DNA of 64,000 nt from Methanofollis fontis (GTDB taxonomy: Archaea > Halobacteriota > Methanomicrobia > Methanomicrobiales > Methanofollaceae): positions 124,001 through 188,000 of the forward strand of contig NZ_PGCL01000002.1 of assembly GCF_004297185.1 (NCBI RefSeq). The letters are read 5' to 3'. Shown here piece by piece: positions 42,088-50,546 of the stretch; within the stretch, counting starts at the first letter, position 1, and the number at the start of each line of letters is the position of its first letter. A model generated the notes under the pieces. It saw only the letters and a program-made list of their open reading frames with translations. It did not search any database and was not told the origin of the DNA. Position numbers and translations under genes: made by a program.

Positions 42088-42412
42088 CGATCTGCCGGAT
42101 GCTCATCAGCGGATATTCACCGGTATCGTGCAGTTCTGCGGTGCATCGCGCTCCGCCGTATTCGGTCACGATCTCCACCGCAAACATCTTCCCCGAGAGT
42201 TCGGAGTAGCCGAACGGGTTCTCGGTCATCAGGTCGCGGTTCAGCCTCACCCTGATCTCCTGCACATAGGGCTGGAGCCCGACCGCCCCCTCGATCGCCT
42301 GTTCCACACTCTCCGCCGTCGCCCGTGAGATCGGGGTGCCGACCCACTGGTGGTAGAGGGCCCCGAGTTTGATACCGGCTTCGAACGCCGCCTGTTCTCC
42401 GTCTGAAACCAT
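42074..42412 (-). CDS. mptD: 7,8-dihydroneopterin aldolase, archaeal MptD type (112 aa)
   Basis: Cleaves dihydroneopterin to 6-hydroxymethyl-dihydropterin, a step in methanopterin synthesis in methanogens. The MptD marks are EQAAFEAGIKLGALYHQWVG (~6-25), then PISRATAESVEQAI, NPFGYSEL and CTAELHDTGEYPLM. The length (112) fits. A TATA-like CTATAAATTC is centred 26 bases before ATG 42412, predicting a leaderless mRNA. Confidence 0.92.
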   Translation of the reverse strand: MVSDGEQAAFEAGIKLGALYHQWVGTPISRATAESVEQAIEGAVGLQPYVQEIRVRLNRDLMTENPFGYSELSGKMFAVEIVTEYGGARCTAELHDTGEYPLMSIRQIDEAP

Positions 42413-42433
42413 GGATTGAGGTTTGAGATGAGT

Positions 42434-42443
42434 GAATTTATAG
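42434..42443 (-). promoter_or_regulatory. TATA box of the mptD-TatD operon
   Basis: The minus strand reads CTATAAATTC with its centre 26 bases before the ATG. This is a nearly ideal archaeal TATA box and position. Confidence 0.55.
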
Positions 42444-42808
42444 TGTCCGACCGCAGACCGTCCGCCGGCAGGTGCCTCCTCCGGTCTGGGGCGGTCTGGC
42501 GGCGGATGCGCGCCCTGTATCTGGAATGGCTCATGAATTGTGGCCTGATATGCCGTATGAATGTGCGAAAAGCCAGGGGTGCCGGTTCCTCTGATGATCG
42601 GGGTTTCTTCGGAAGTTGATATGCAGAAATATGCCTTAATAATTGATATGTCTCTGTATCTGTCGCTGTATCGCCGGCGGTGAACCTCTCTGATCTGTCC
42701 GGACTTTATTATTATTTATCTGTTGTGATATAAATTGATAAATATGATATGGAATCCATCTCTTTTACGTGAGTGACGGCCGTTCAGGCCGCCGCTACGG
42801 TGATTTCA
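42444..42808. other. intergenic region before the small Cys-rich gene
   Basis: No gene is supported. A 67-codon plus-strand frame (42416-42619) has no ribosome binding site or recognisable features. The end (42700-42760) is AT-rich, with TATA-like runs such as GATATAAATTGATAAATATG at 42729-42748, which may be the promoter of the next gene. Confidence 0.35.
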
Positions 42809-43000
42809 ATGACCGAACACGACTTCTGTGAACATGCCGTCCGCCTTTCGTCGGGCGGTTCGTATTGTGATGCGTTCTATCCAGACACCTGCCCCTATCC
42901 GGCCCGCTTCTGCTTTGTCAAGGACCGACGTGACGCGGCTTCCTCGGTCGGAAAACCGGTCGACACCCTCTGGGAGAGTCTCCAGAAGGGTCTGCTCTGA
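42809..43000 (+). CDS. small cysteine-containing protein, unknown (63 aa)
   Basis: Starts MTEHDFCEHAVRL and has four cysteines spaced C-x12-C-x7-C-x6-C, consistent with a small zinc or iron-sulfur site. GGTGAT (42799-42804) precedes the ATG by four bases. An upstream in-frame start at 42773 is less likely. The AT-rich sequence upstream could be a promoter. No family is recognised, and the gene is flanked by long empty regions on both sides. Confidence 0.5.
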   Translation: MTEHDFCEHAVRLSSGGSYCDAFYPDTCPYPARFCFVKDRRDAASSVGKPVDTLWESLQKGLL

Positions 43001-43593
43001 GGGGGAGAAAATGACGCCCGCCGGTGCGGCGCGCCGGTGCTCTATAGGGATCATAAAATCGTTATAAAATCCATATTTTCATGTAATGGCGCTGAATTTG
43101 GCGTTTCCTGTTCTGGTAGAATGAATCGGCTCCATCTGGTGAAAATATGGGCGAATTGTGGAAAATACGGCCGATCAATCTGCTCCAGGAAATGGGGGCC
43201 ATGTCGCTCCAATATGGATTATGTGGGCATATGGTGGATTTTTCAGGATTTTATCTCTGATCAAACATTTTTGATATTTAATGGGTATGATATAACCTAT
43301 TAAATACCGTGTGGGTATTACCTTATTCTGTGGCATATCTCGTGCCGATGCCGGGATTCGCGCCTCTGGCGGGTACATTGATGAATCAGCATTGCCCGAA
43401 TCGCTGCCATGAGGGCATACATCTCTGCAAAGGAGTACTGCAGAACGTCCTTTCACCCAGAGCGTTCCATAACACAGGCATTATCATCATACACCTCTCA
43501 AACCGTATCCTGTTCAGGGGCACAAAGACCGGCTCCCTGGGTGTGAACGGCATCGAGAGTGCCGCATTTTTTTGCTTTCCATGAATTCCTCCT
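43001..43593. other. intergenic region without a supported gene
   Basis: About 590 bases of moderately AT-rich sequence. Short frames on both strands (for example plus 43309-43584 and minus 43175-43456) lack ribosome binding sites and recognisable motifs. Nothing else is seen. Confidence 0.35.
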
Positions 43594-43630
43594 ATGAATG
43601 AATGAGCATCCCGATGCTCATTCTATTCAT
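43594..43630. repeat. near-perfect inverted repeat (hairpin) downstream of the MCM gene
   Basis: ATGAAT and AATGAGCATC pair with GATGCTCATT and ATTCAT across a two-base loop (CC), giving a 16-pair stem with a small internal bulge (G against CT). It may be an RNA hairpin or terminator of the MCM transcript, or a protein-binding palindrome. Confidence 0.5.
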
Positions 43631-43647
43631 CCTTACCTGTGCAATTC

Positions 43648-43668
43648 GCGGGGGATCTCATCCCCCGC
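43648..43668. repeat. second strong hairpin near the MCM 3' end
   Basis: GCGGGGGAT pairs perfectly with ATCCCCCGC around a three-base loop (CTC). It lies 18 bases from the previous hairpin and about 110 bases past the MCM stop codon. The pair could be a tandem terminator or part of a small structured RNA. Confidence 0.45.
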
Positions 43669-43776
43669 CACGCGGGAACCGGGAAAAAACAATTGCGGGC
43701 ATCCTGAGAGGAGGGGAGAGTTCCTGACACCATTCCTGGCATGACGAAAAAAAGGGATTAACCCGATGTACGACTT

Positions 43777-45867
43777 TCAGATCAGGCGCACGATCCCTCG
43801 CCTGGGCTGCATCGCCTCTCCAAAACGCATCATCTTCTCGATCTGCTCGCTCACTTCCTCCCGGTCGAAGCCCTCGGCGGCCATGCGTTCGACCACCTCG
43901 GCGATGCGGACGGTGCCATCCTCGCCACCGAGTTCACGGATCGTCTCCCTGATCATCCTGATACCGTCGCGCTTTTTCTTGGTGATCCCGGTCGTCCACT
44001 TGTCGATGTCCAGGGTGCCGGTGGCGGCATCATATGCCACCTGCCGCAGACAGGTGTCCACGATCCTGATCACCCGCTCTGCATCCGTCCTCTCCACCGT
44101 CTCCGAAAGCCGTATCCGCGCCGACGCCTCCCCGAGGCGGATCAGGGCTTCGAGCTGCCGGGCGGTCACCGGCACGGGCTTGTTCTCGTCGGCCAGCGTT
44201 CGGAGGCGGAGATAATAGGCGATGAGCATCTCACGGGCGTCGTCGGTGATCAAGGGGGTGACGTTCCGCTTTGCATAGGCCACATACTTGCGGAGCATGT
44301 CAGGTGCGATCGGGGGTTCCACCGCCACGCTCTCCGCCGCCAGCAGTCTGGTGTGCTCATCGGAGAGCGGTCCCGCCGACGAGCGCATGATCAGCTCCCC
44401 CACCCGGTGCGCCTTGATGATATGCTCGGCGATCGCCGTGTCCCGCCCCTGGTTTGGGGTATCGGTCATGACAAAGATCAGGTCGAATCGGGAGAGCAGG
44501 GATGGCGGCATATTGATCTGCTCGGCGATCGGCACAAAGGCGTCGAATCGCCCGAGTTTTGGGTTCGCCGCCCCGAGCAGGGCGCAGCGCGACCGCAGTG
44601 TCGCCGTGATCCCGGCCTTTGCCACCGAGACCGTCTGCTGCTCCATCGCCTCATGCAGGGCGGAACGGTCGTCCTTCGCCATCTTGTCCATCTCGTCCAC
44701 AGCGGCGATCCCCATGTCGGCGATCACGAGTGCGCCGGCCTCCAGCGTCCAGCTCCCGTCACCAAAATCGTCCTTCACCGCTGTCGCCGTCAGACCGGCT
44801 GAGGTGGAGGACTTGCCCGAGGTATAGACGCCCCGGGGCGAGAGCTGCACCACATAGCGGAGCATCTGGGACTTCGCAATCCCAGGATCGCCCACGAGCA
44901 GCATGTGGATGTCGCCGCGCAGCCGCGACCCGTCGGGGAGGTCCTTTGCCACGCCGCCGAAGAGCTGCATGGCGATCGCCTCCTTCACCTCCAAGTTGCC
45001 GTAGATCGAGGGGGCGATCGATCCGGTGATCCGCTCGTAGAGGTCCGGGTCCCTCGAGAGTGCCAGGATCGCCGCCTCGTCCTCCTCTGAGATGTTCACC
45101 TCCTCAAACTCACGCTCCGGCGACTCGGCCGAGGAAAGGTCGAGATAGATGTCGAAGAGCGTGGACTTCGTGCCGTAGGTCACCCGCTGTTTCGAGCGGA
45201 GGATGCCGTTGAGCACCACCCGGTCGCCGGGGGCGATCATCCCGGTGAGGTCGTCGGTCGCCTCCACGTCCAGGGTCTGTGGGCGTTCGCCGCCGCGCAG
45301 CCCTTCGGGAGACTCCTGGATCCGGATCTTCTGCGAGTCCACAAACCGGGATTTTACAGGGAGGAGTTTCAGCTTCCGCCGGTTGCACTCCGGGTTCGGG
45401 CAGTTCTCGGGCTCCTCGAACTGGCCGTAGCCCTGACGCAGCGTCACCGTCGTCCCGCACCCCGGACAGGCGAAGACCGCCTCGATGATCCGCGGCCGCA
45501 CTTCGGTCGTCTTCCTGATGATCCCGCTCACCGAGACAAAGCGGCCGATATGGAACGACCTGATATCGCGTATCGCCGTGATCCGGTCGATGGCATGGAC
45601 GCGGACATTGATTGCCCCGACGCGGTCCTCGCCGATGGCGGTAAGCTGGCGCAGGGCGTCCCTGATGTCGCCGATCGCCTTGCCGGGCCGGTCGATCACC
45701 TCGTCCGCAAGCCGCAGGCCCGATTTACCCGATGCCTGCAGCACCTGGTAGTCGATATACAGCGAACGCCTGAACGGGAACTCCCGCTCGATCTCGGCGA
45801 GCTGGCGCCGGCAGTAGCGGGAGAGGAAGGTCACCCATTCGCCGACCACATCGGTGACGCCCTCCAT
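43777..45867 (-). CDS. mcm: minichromosome maintenance helicase, second tandem copy (696 aa)
   Basis: A replicative AAA+ helicase. The N-terminal domain (~1-260) has the zinc ribbon CPGC...CPNPEC (~130-160) and the SPEGLRGGERPQTLDV block. The AAA+ core has Walker A GDPGIAKSQ (~335), Walker B VDEMDKM, sensor 1 GAANP, and the arginine finger SRFDLI. A C-terminal winged helix follows. All catalytic motifs are intact, so it should be active. It starts two bases after the stop of the other MCM gene. The zinc ribbon and the ~470-500 segment (HRVGELIMRSSAG) differ from the first copy, so it is an old duplicate. Confidence 0.92.
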   Translation of the reverse strand: MEGVTDVVGEWVTFLSRYCRRQLAEIEREFPFRRSLYIDYQVLQASGKSGLRLADEVIDRPGKAIGDIRDALRQLTAIGEDRVGAINVRVHAIDRITAIRDIRSFHIGRFVSVSGIIRKTTEVRPRIIEAVFACPGCGTTVTLRQGYGQFEEPENCPNPECNRRKLKLLPVKSRFVDSQKIRIQESPEGLRGGERPQTLDVEATDDLTGMIAPGDRVVLNGILRSKQRVTYGTKSTLFDIYLDLSSAESPEREFEEVNISEEDEAAILALSRDPDLYERITGSIAPSIYGNLEVKEAIAMQLFGGVAKDLPDGSRLRGDIHMLLVGDPGIAKSQMLRYVVQLSPRGVYTSGKSSTSAGLTATAVKDDFGDGSWTLEAGALVIADMGIAAVDEMDKMAKDDRSALHEAMEQQTVSVAKAGITATLRSRCALLGAANPKLGRFDAFVPIAEQINMPPSLLSRFDLIFVMTDTPNQGRDTAIAEHIIKAHRVGELIMRSSAGPLSDEHTRLLAAESVAVEPPIAPDMLRKYVAYAKRNVTPLITDDAREMLIAYYLRLRTLADENKPVPVTARQLEALIRLGEASARIRLSETVERTDAERVIRIVDTCLRQVAYDAATGTLDIDKWTTGITKKKRDGIRMIRETIRELGGEDGTVRIAEVVERMAAEGFDREEVSEQIEKMMRFGEAMQPRRGIVRLI

Positions 45868-45869
45868 CC

Positions 45870-47993
45870 CTAATACTCCCGCTCGAAGAGCCTGATGATC
45901 CCCGGCCGCGGCTCGATCACCTGCCCCTCGTTCTTCAGCATCTTCAGCGTACCGTCGATCTTGTCCTTTGCAAAGCCCTGCCGTCCCATCTCCTCGATCA
46001 CCTCTTCGAGGTTGGCGGATCCGTCGTCTCCACCGACGTCACGGATCACCTCCTTGATCGTGCGGATGATGTCGCGCTGCCGCTTGGAGACGCCGGTGGT
46101 CCACTTGTCGATGTCGAAGGTTCCGGATTCGGCGTCATAGGCCACCTGGCGCAGGCAGGTGTCCACGATCTTGATCACCCGGTCTGCGTCGGCGATCTCG
46201 ATCGTCGGCGAGAGGCGGATCCGCGCCGAGGCCTCGGCCAGGCGGACGAGCGCCTCGAGCTGACGGGCGGTGACCGGCACCGGTTTGTTGGTGTCGGCGA
46301 GATTCCTGAGGTTGAGGTAGTAGTCCCGCAGCTTCTCGCGCGCCTCCGGGGTGATCGTCGGAAAACAGTTCCGTTTTGCATAGGCGATATATTTCCTGAA
46401 GAGGAGGGGATCCACGTCCGGGGTGATCGGCCGCAGCTCGCGCTCGATATAGGCGTCGTCCACCCCCTCCACGTGCATCCGTTTCCTCTTCTCGATCAGT
46501 TCGCCGACCGAGTGGGACTTGAGAATGTGCTCGGCGATCGCCGTGTCCCGCGTCGATTCCGGCTTGTCGGTCATGATGAAGATCAGGTCGAAGCGGGAGA
46601 GAAGAGACGGGGGCATATTGATCTGCTCGGCGATCGGCGCATATTCGTCGAACCGGCCCATCTTCGGGTTCGCCGCCCCGAGCAGGGCGCAGCGGGACTT
46701 GAGGGTGGCGGTGATCCCGGCCTTTGCCACCGAGATCGACTGCTGCTCCATCGCCTCGTGGAGGGAGGAGCGGTCCTCCTTGTCCATCTTGTCCAGTTCG
46801 TCCACTGCGGCCATGCCCATATCGGCGAGCACGAGTGCGCCGGCCTCCAGGGTCCAGCGCCCGTCGCCGAAATCGTCCTTCACCGCCGTCGCTGTCAGAC
46901 CGGCCGAAGTGGAGGACTTGCCTGAGGTATAGATGCCGCGGGGGGAGAGCTGCACGATATACCTGAGCAGCTGGGACTTTGCAATACCCGGATCGCCCAC
47001 GAGCAGCACATGGATGTCGCCGCGAAGCCGTGAACCGTCCGGCATCTCCTTGGGGATGCCGCCGAAGAGCTGCAGGGCCACCGCCTCCTTCACGTCGTCG
47101 TTGCCGTAGATGGTCGGTGCGATCGAGCGGGGGATCTTGGAGTAGATCCTGGGGTCCTTCGAGAGCTCCAGGATCTCCGCCTCGTCCTCCTCTGAGATGT
47201 TCACCTCCTCAAACTCCTTCTCGGCCACCTCGATGGAGTTGCATTCGAGGTAGATGTCGAAGAGCGTGGACTTCGTGCCGGCGTTGATCCGCTGGAATGA
47301 GCGGAGGATGCCGTTGATCACCACGCGGTCACCGGGCGCCGATTCGCCGGTGAGGTCGTCGGTGACGTCCACGTCCAGGGTCTGGGGCTGTTCGCCGCCC
47401 CGCAACCCCTCCGGCGACTCCTGGATCCGGAGTTTCTGGGCGTCCACAAACGCCGATTTTTCGGGCACGAGTTCGAGGGGCGTCTTCTTCTGGCAGGTGG
47501 CGCAGAGGCGGAAGGGCTCCTGGAACCGCCCGTACTTCTGCGGGTAGGGCGGGGTCAGCTGCCCGCACTCCAGGCACTTGAAGACCGCCGTGGTGATCCG
47601 CGGCCGCACCTCGGTAGTCTTGCGCAGGATCCCCTCCACCGCCACAAAGGTGTTGATCTGGTTTGATCGGATCGCCCGGATCGCCGTTTTCCTGCTCAGG
47701 TCGGTGAACCGGATATGGACGGCGGGGCGGTCCTTCTCCTCGATGATCCCGAGGCGGACGAGGGCGTCCTTGACATCCCCCATCACCTTCTCCGGTTTTG
47801 CGATTAACTGATCGGCCAGGGCGAGGCCGCGCTTTCCAAAGGCCTCCAGGTTCCGGTAGTCGATGTAGAACGATCGCTTGTGCGGGAACTCCTTGGCGAG
47901 TTCGACCCGCTCCTTCTTGTTGTACTGCCGCCTGAGGAATGTCTCCCAGTCGCTGACGACGTCGGTCACCTCGGCTGTCTTTCGCTCTGCCAT
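45870..47993 (-). CDS. mcm: minichromosome maintenance helicase, first tandem copy (707 aa)
   Basis: The same architecture as the downstream copy: zinc ribbon CLEC...CATC (~135-170), SPEGLRGGEQPQTLDV, Walker A GDPGIAKSQ, Walker B VDELDKM, sensor 1 GAANP, the finger SRFDLI, and a C-terminal winged helix. The charged insert with EKRKRMHVEGVD (~500) is longer than in the other copy. It follows the RFC small subunit by 62 bases, so RFC and the two MCMs probably form one replication operon. Either copy or both could form the replicative hexamer. Confidence 0.92.
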   Translation of the reverse strand: MAERKTAEVTDVVSDWETFLRRQYNKKERVELAKEFPHKRSFYIDYRNLEAFGKRGLALADQLIAKPEKVMGDVKDALVRLGIIEEKDRPAVHIRFTDLSRKTAIRAIRSNQINTFVAVEGILRKTTEVRPRITTAVFKCLECGQLTPPYPQKYGRFQEPFRLCATCQKKTPLELVPEKSAFVDAQKLRIQESPEGLRGGEQPQTLDVDVTDDLTGESAPGDRVVINGILRSFQRINAGTKSTLFDIYLECNSIEVAEKEFEEVNISEEDEAEILELSKDPRIYSKIPRSIAPTIYGNDDVKEAVALQLFGGIPKEMPDGSRLRGDIHVLLVGDPGIAKSQLLRYIVQLSPRGIYTSGKSSTSAGLTATAVKDDFGDGRWTLEAGALVLADMGMAAVDELDKMDKEDRSSLHEAMEQQSISVAKAGITATLKSRCALLGAANPKMGRFDEYAPIAEQINMPPSLLSRFDLIFIMTDKPESTRDTAIAEHILKSHSVGELIEKRKRMHVEGVDDAYIERELRPITPDVDPLLFRKYIAYAKRNCFPTITPEAREKLRDYYLNLRNLADTNKPVPVTARQLEALVRLAEASARIRLSPTIEIADADRVIKIVDTCLRQVAYDAESGTFDIDKWTTGVSKRQRDIIRTIKEVIRDVGGDDGSANLEEVIEEMGRQGFAKDKIDGTLKMLKNEGQVIEPRPGIIRLFEREY

Positions 47994-48055
47994 TCCTGTT
48001 GCCTACCGTGTGTGCATACGTGTGATAATATCATGGGCGTGCGGGGTGAAGGTGT

Positions 48056-49024
48056 TCACGCCGCCTTCTGTGCCGAGAGGACGAAGAGGGCGATCATGGC
48101 CTCCATCTGGATTTCGGCGTCGGCACCCTCGGATATCCTGAAATCTGCCTCCCCGATGTGGTCGATATAGGCCACCTTCAGGGCGGTGTCCATCTCCGCC
48201 TTGGTGAGGGCGCGGAAGCACTGCCCGATCAGTTCGCCGGGGGCGATGCCGCGGTCCCGCAGCAGGGTGCGCAGCGCCCCCTGCGCCCCGGCAAAGTCTC
48301 CCCTCACCGAGAGGTCAAGAAGTTCGGCGATCTCCTCCGGGCGTGCGGTGGAGGTGGTCTCGTAGATCATGCCGGCGTCGATGCGGTCGGAGAGGATCGC
48401 CGCCCCCTGCAGGGCGTTGAGGGCCTTGCGCATATCCCCCTCGGCAATATAGGCGATCGCCTCCACGGCGTCGTCGGTGATGGAGAGCCCTTCGGCCTCC
48501 GCCACCCGATGCACCTGCTCGCCGACCGCCCCCTCGCCCAGTCTATTGAACCGGTAGATGGCGCACCTGCTCTGGATCGGGTCGATGATCTTGGAGGAAT
48601 AGTTGCAGGAGAGGATGAACCGGCAGGACTGGGCGTAGTTCTCCATCGTCCGGCGGAGGGCCGCCTGTGCGTCGGAGGTGAGGGCATCGGCCTCGTCGAG
48701 GAAGAGGATCTTGAAGGTCGCCCCGCCGAGGGGCGAGGTGCGGGCAAACTGTTTGATCTGGTTGCGCACGACGTCGATGCCGCGTTCGTCCGAGGCGTTC
48801 AGTTCCCGGAAGTTCATCTGCCAGGTCTCGCCGAAGAACTCCTTTGCCAGGGCCACCGCCGCCGTGGTCTTGCCCACCCCGGCGGGTCCGGTGAAGAGGA
48901 GATGGGGGAGACTCCCGCTGCGCACATAACTCGAAAGACGCTCGACGATCTGCCGCTGACCGACCATGTCCTCCAGGGAGCGGGGCCGGTACTTCTCGAT
49001 CCAGATGGTGCTGTTGCCCTCCAT
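48056..49024 (-). CDS. rfcS: replication factor C small subunit (322 aa)
   Basis: A canonical archaeal clamp-loader subunit: [11 protein letters not shown], Walker [25 protein letters not shown] box LDEADAL, sensor 1 CNYSSKI, and SRC (IQSRC). The C-terminal collar is complete. No intein is present. ATG 49024 is chosen because it starts the family sequence and the TATA-like element at 49069-49080 predicts transcription starting near 49048, which would exclude ATG 49063. Confidence 0.93.
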   Translation of the reverse strand: MEGNSTIWIEKYRPRSLEDMVGQRQIVERLSSYVRSGSLPHLLFTGPAGVGKTTAAVALAKEFFGETWQMNFRELNASDERGIDVVRNQIKQFARTSPLGGATFKILFLDEADALTSDAQAALRRTMENYAQSCRFILSCNYSSKIIDPIQSRCAIYRFNRLGEGAVGEQVHRVAEAEGLSITDDAVEAIAYIAEGDMRKALNALQGAAILSDRIDAGMIYETTSTARPEEIAELLDLSVRGDFAGAQGALRTLLRDRGIAPGELIGQCFRALTKAEMDTALKVAYIDHIGEADFRISEGADAEIQMEAMIALFVLSAQKAA

Positions 49025-49068
49025 TACAGTGTGGTTGTCTCTCCGGACTTGAATATGTTCCATCCTGA

Positions 49069-49080
49069 TCTTTAATACCG
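49069..49080. promoter_or_regulatory. shared divergent TATA-like element between the RFC/MCM and OB-fold/Lhr operons
   Basis: CTTTAATA (49070-49077) reads TATTAAAG on the other strand, so a single element can serve both directions. It is centred 28 bases before ATG 49102, giving a leaderless transcript on the plus strand, and 50 bases before ATG 49024, giving a ~24-base leader on the minus strand. No other TATA-like stretch lies in the 77-base gap. Confidence 0.5.
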
Positions 49081-49101
49081 CCCCGGGTACACGCCTAGAC
49101 G

Positions 49102-49809
49102 ATGGAGACGCCGGACGGGGGAAGGGGCGCCCTTGCGGGCACCTCCCGCCTCTTTGCAGGGGAGATCGCCGGGCTGGATCGGTGTGCGGACGGGAGGTTC
49201 CGCTCGGTCACCGGCGATCCGGTCGAGCGCCTCTTTTTTGCCGGGGCCCTCACCCATGTCGGGACGAGGGGGGGGCGGGTCCATGCCCGTGTGGCCGACC
49301 CGACCGGCACGGTTCAGGTCGTCGCCGGGAGACGGGAACCCGGGCAGGCCGCCGCGCTGACGGCGATCGCCCCCCCCGCTTTTATTACGGTGACCGGCGT
49401 GCCGGGTCTTCTGGAGGGACGGGTGGCGATCATCCCCGAGGCGGTGGTGCGGACCGATCGCGCCGTCCGGGACCTCTGGGTGCTCAGGACGGCCGATCTC
49501 ACCCTGTTCAGGATCGAGCGGGCGGTCGATGCCGGTGAAAACGGCGATGCCCTGGTCGCTCTTGCCCGGATGGTCCACGAAGCCCTCAGGACGGTCTCCG
49601 ACTCCCCGGTCGCCCCGCCTCCAGACGTCCGTTCCCTGCTCATCTCAATTCTGGAGGACGCCCCGGGAAGACGGATTGCAGAGGAGGACCTCTTCGCCGC
49701 CGCGGCGGTGCGCGGGGTGGAGCGGGTGGCGGCCGAATCGGCGCTCGAGGAATTGATGGAGGAGGGGGAGTGTTATATGCCGTCGAGCGGGCAGGTGAGG
49801 CTGATATGA
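49102..49809 (+). CDS. OB-fold protein, RPA-associated (COG3390-like) (235 aa)
   Basis: The N-terminal half carries an OB fold (~15-135; [37 protein letters not shown]). The C-terminal half is helical and ends in a small winged-helix-like region ([25 protein letters not shown]). Its pattern fits the RPA-associated proteins of archaea that sit with single-strand DNA-binding genes. The role in repair or replication is inferred from neighbours: a phosphoesterase and an Lhr helicase in the same operon, replication genes in the divergent one. It overlaps the next gene by four bases. Confidence 0.65.
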   Translation: METPDGGRGALAGTSRLFAGEIAGLDRCADGRFRSVTGDPVERLFFAGALTHVGTRGGRVHARVADPTGTVQVVAGRREPGQAAALTAIAPPAFITVTGVPGLLEGRVAIIPEAVVRTDRAVRDLWVLRTADLTLFRIERAVDAGENGDALVALARMVHEALRTVSDSPVAPPPDVRSLLISILEDAPGRRIAEEDLFAAAAVRGVERVAAESALEELMEEGECYMPSSGQVRLI

Positions 49810-50546
49810 GCGGTCCGGTCTTCCTGCCAGAATGCCCGGCGCTGCTGATGGAGAACGACCTCCGCGTACTCGTTATCGCGGACCTGCACTTCGGTATCGA
49901 GTCCGGGCTTGCACGCTCCGGCGTGCACGTGCAGAGCCAGAGCGCCGCCCGGGCCGAACGCGCCCTCGCCGCCGTCCGGGAGACCTCGCCCGACCTCGTC
50001 CTGCTGCTCGGCGACGTCAAGCACTCGGTCCCGCTCACCAGCCGGCAGGAGTACGCCGAACTTCCGGCCATCCTGGACCGGTTCAGGCGTCTCGCCCCCC
50101 TGAGGGTGGCTCCCGGCAACCATGACGGGGGGCTCGCCCGTTTTCTGCAGGAGGGTGAACTCCTGCCTGCCGCCGGGACGGTGATCGACGGGGTGGGCTA
50201 CCTCCACGGCCATACTCACCCCGGTCCGGCGCTTCTCGGCCGTCTCATTGTCTGCGGACACCTCCACCCGGTCGTCTCCCTCACCGACGAGGTGGGGTGT
50301 TCGCTCAGGGCCGAACCCGCCTACCTCTACTCCCCCCTGCTGGGCGAGTATGCGGGGACAGAGACGCGCCTGCTTGTCCTGCCCCCGGCCTGCGAGTTCT
50401 CTGGCGGGGTGGACGTGCTCGGGGTGGGGGAGAGCGGGCTCGGGCCGCTTGCACGGTGCATCGATCAGGAGCATGCCGAGGTATGGCTGCGTGACGGAAC
50501 CTATATCGGGAGACTCGGGGAGATCAGGGAGCAGCGGGGCGCGTGA
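49806..50546 (+). CDS. calcineurin-like metallophosphoesterase (COG1407 type) (246 aa)
   Basis: A cytoplasmic two-metal phosphoesterase. Metal-binding blocks are ADLHFG (~24-29), LLGDVKHS (~69-76), PGNHDGG (~105-111), GHTHPG (~139-144) and CGHLHPV (~156-162). The family is found next to Lhr-type helicases in many archaea (family knowledge), which suggests nucleic-acid processing, though the substrate is unknown. The start is the ATGA overlap with the OB-fold gene. Its last ~55 bases are overlapped by the helicase start. Confidence 0.85.
   Translation: MSGPVFLPECPALLMENDLRVLVIADLHFGIESGLARSGVHVQSQSAARAERALAAVRETSPDLVLLLGDVKHSVPLTSRQEYAELPAILDRFRRLAPLRVAPGNHDGGLARFLQEGELLPAAGTVIDGVGYLHGHTHPGPALLGRLIVCGHLHPVVSLTDEVGCSLRAEPAYLYSPLLGEYAGTETRLLVLPPACEFSGGVDVLGVGESGLGPLARCIDQEHAEVWLRDGTYIGRLGEIREQRGA

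Noticed and set aside
43777-49024. Inteins in MCM or RFC
   Set aside because: All proteins have the normal length and uninterrupted Walker A regions.
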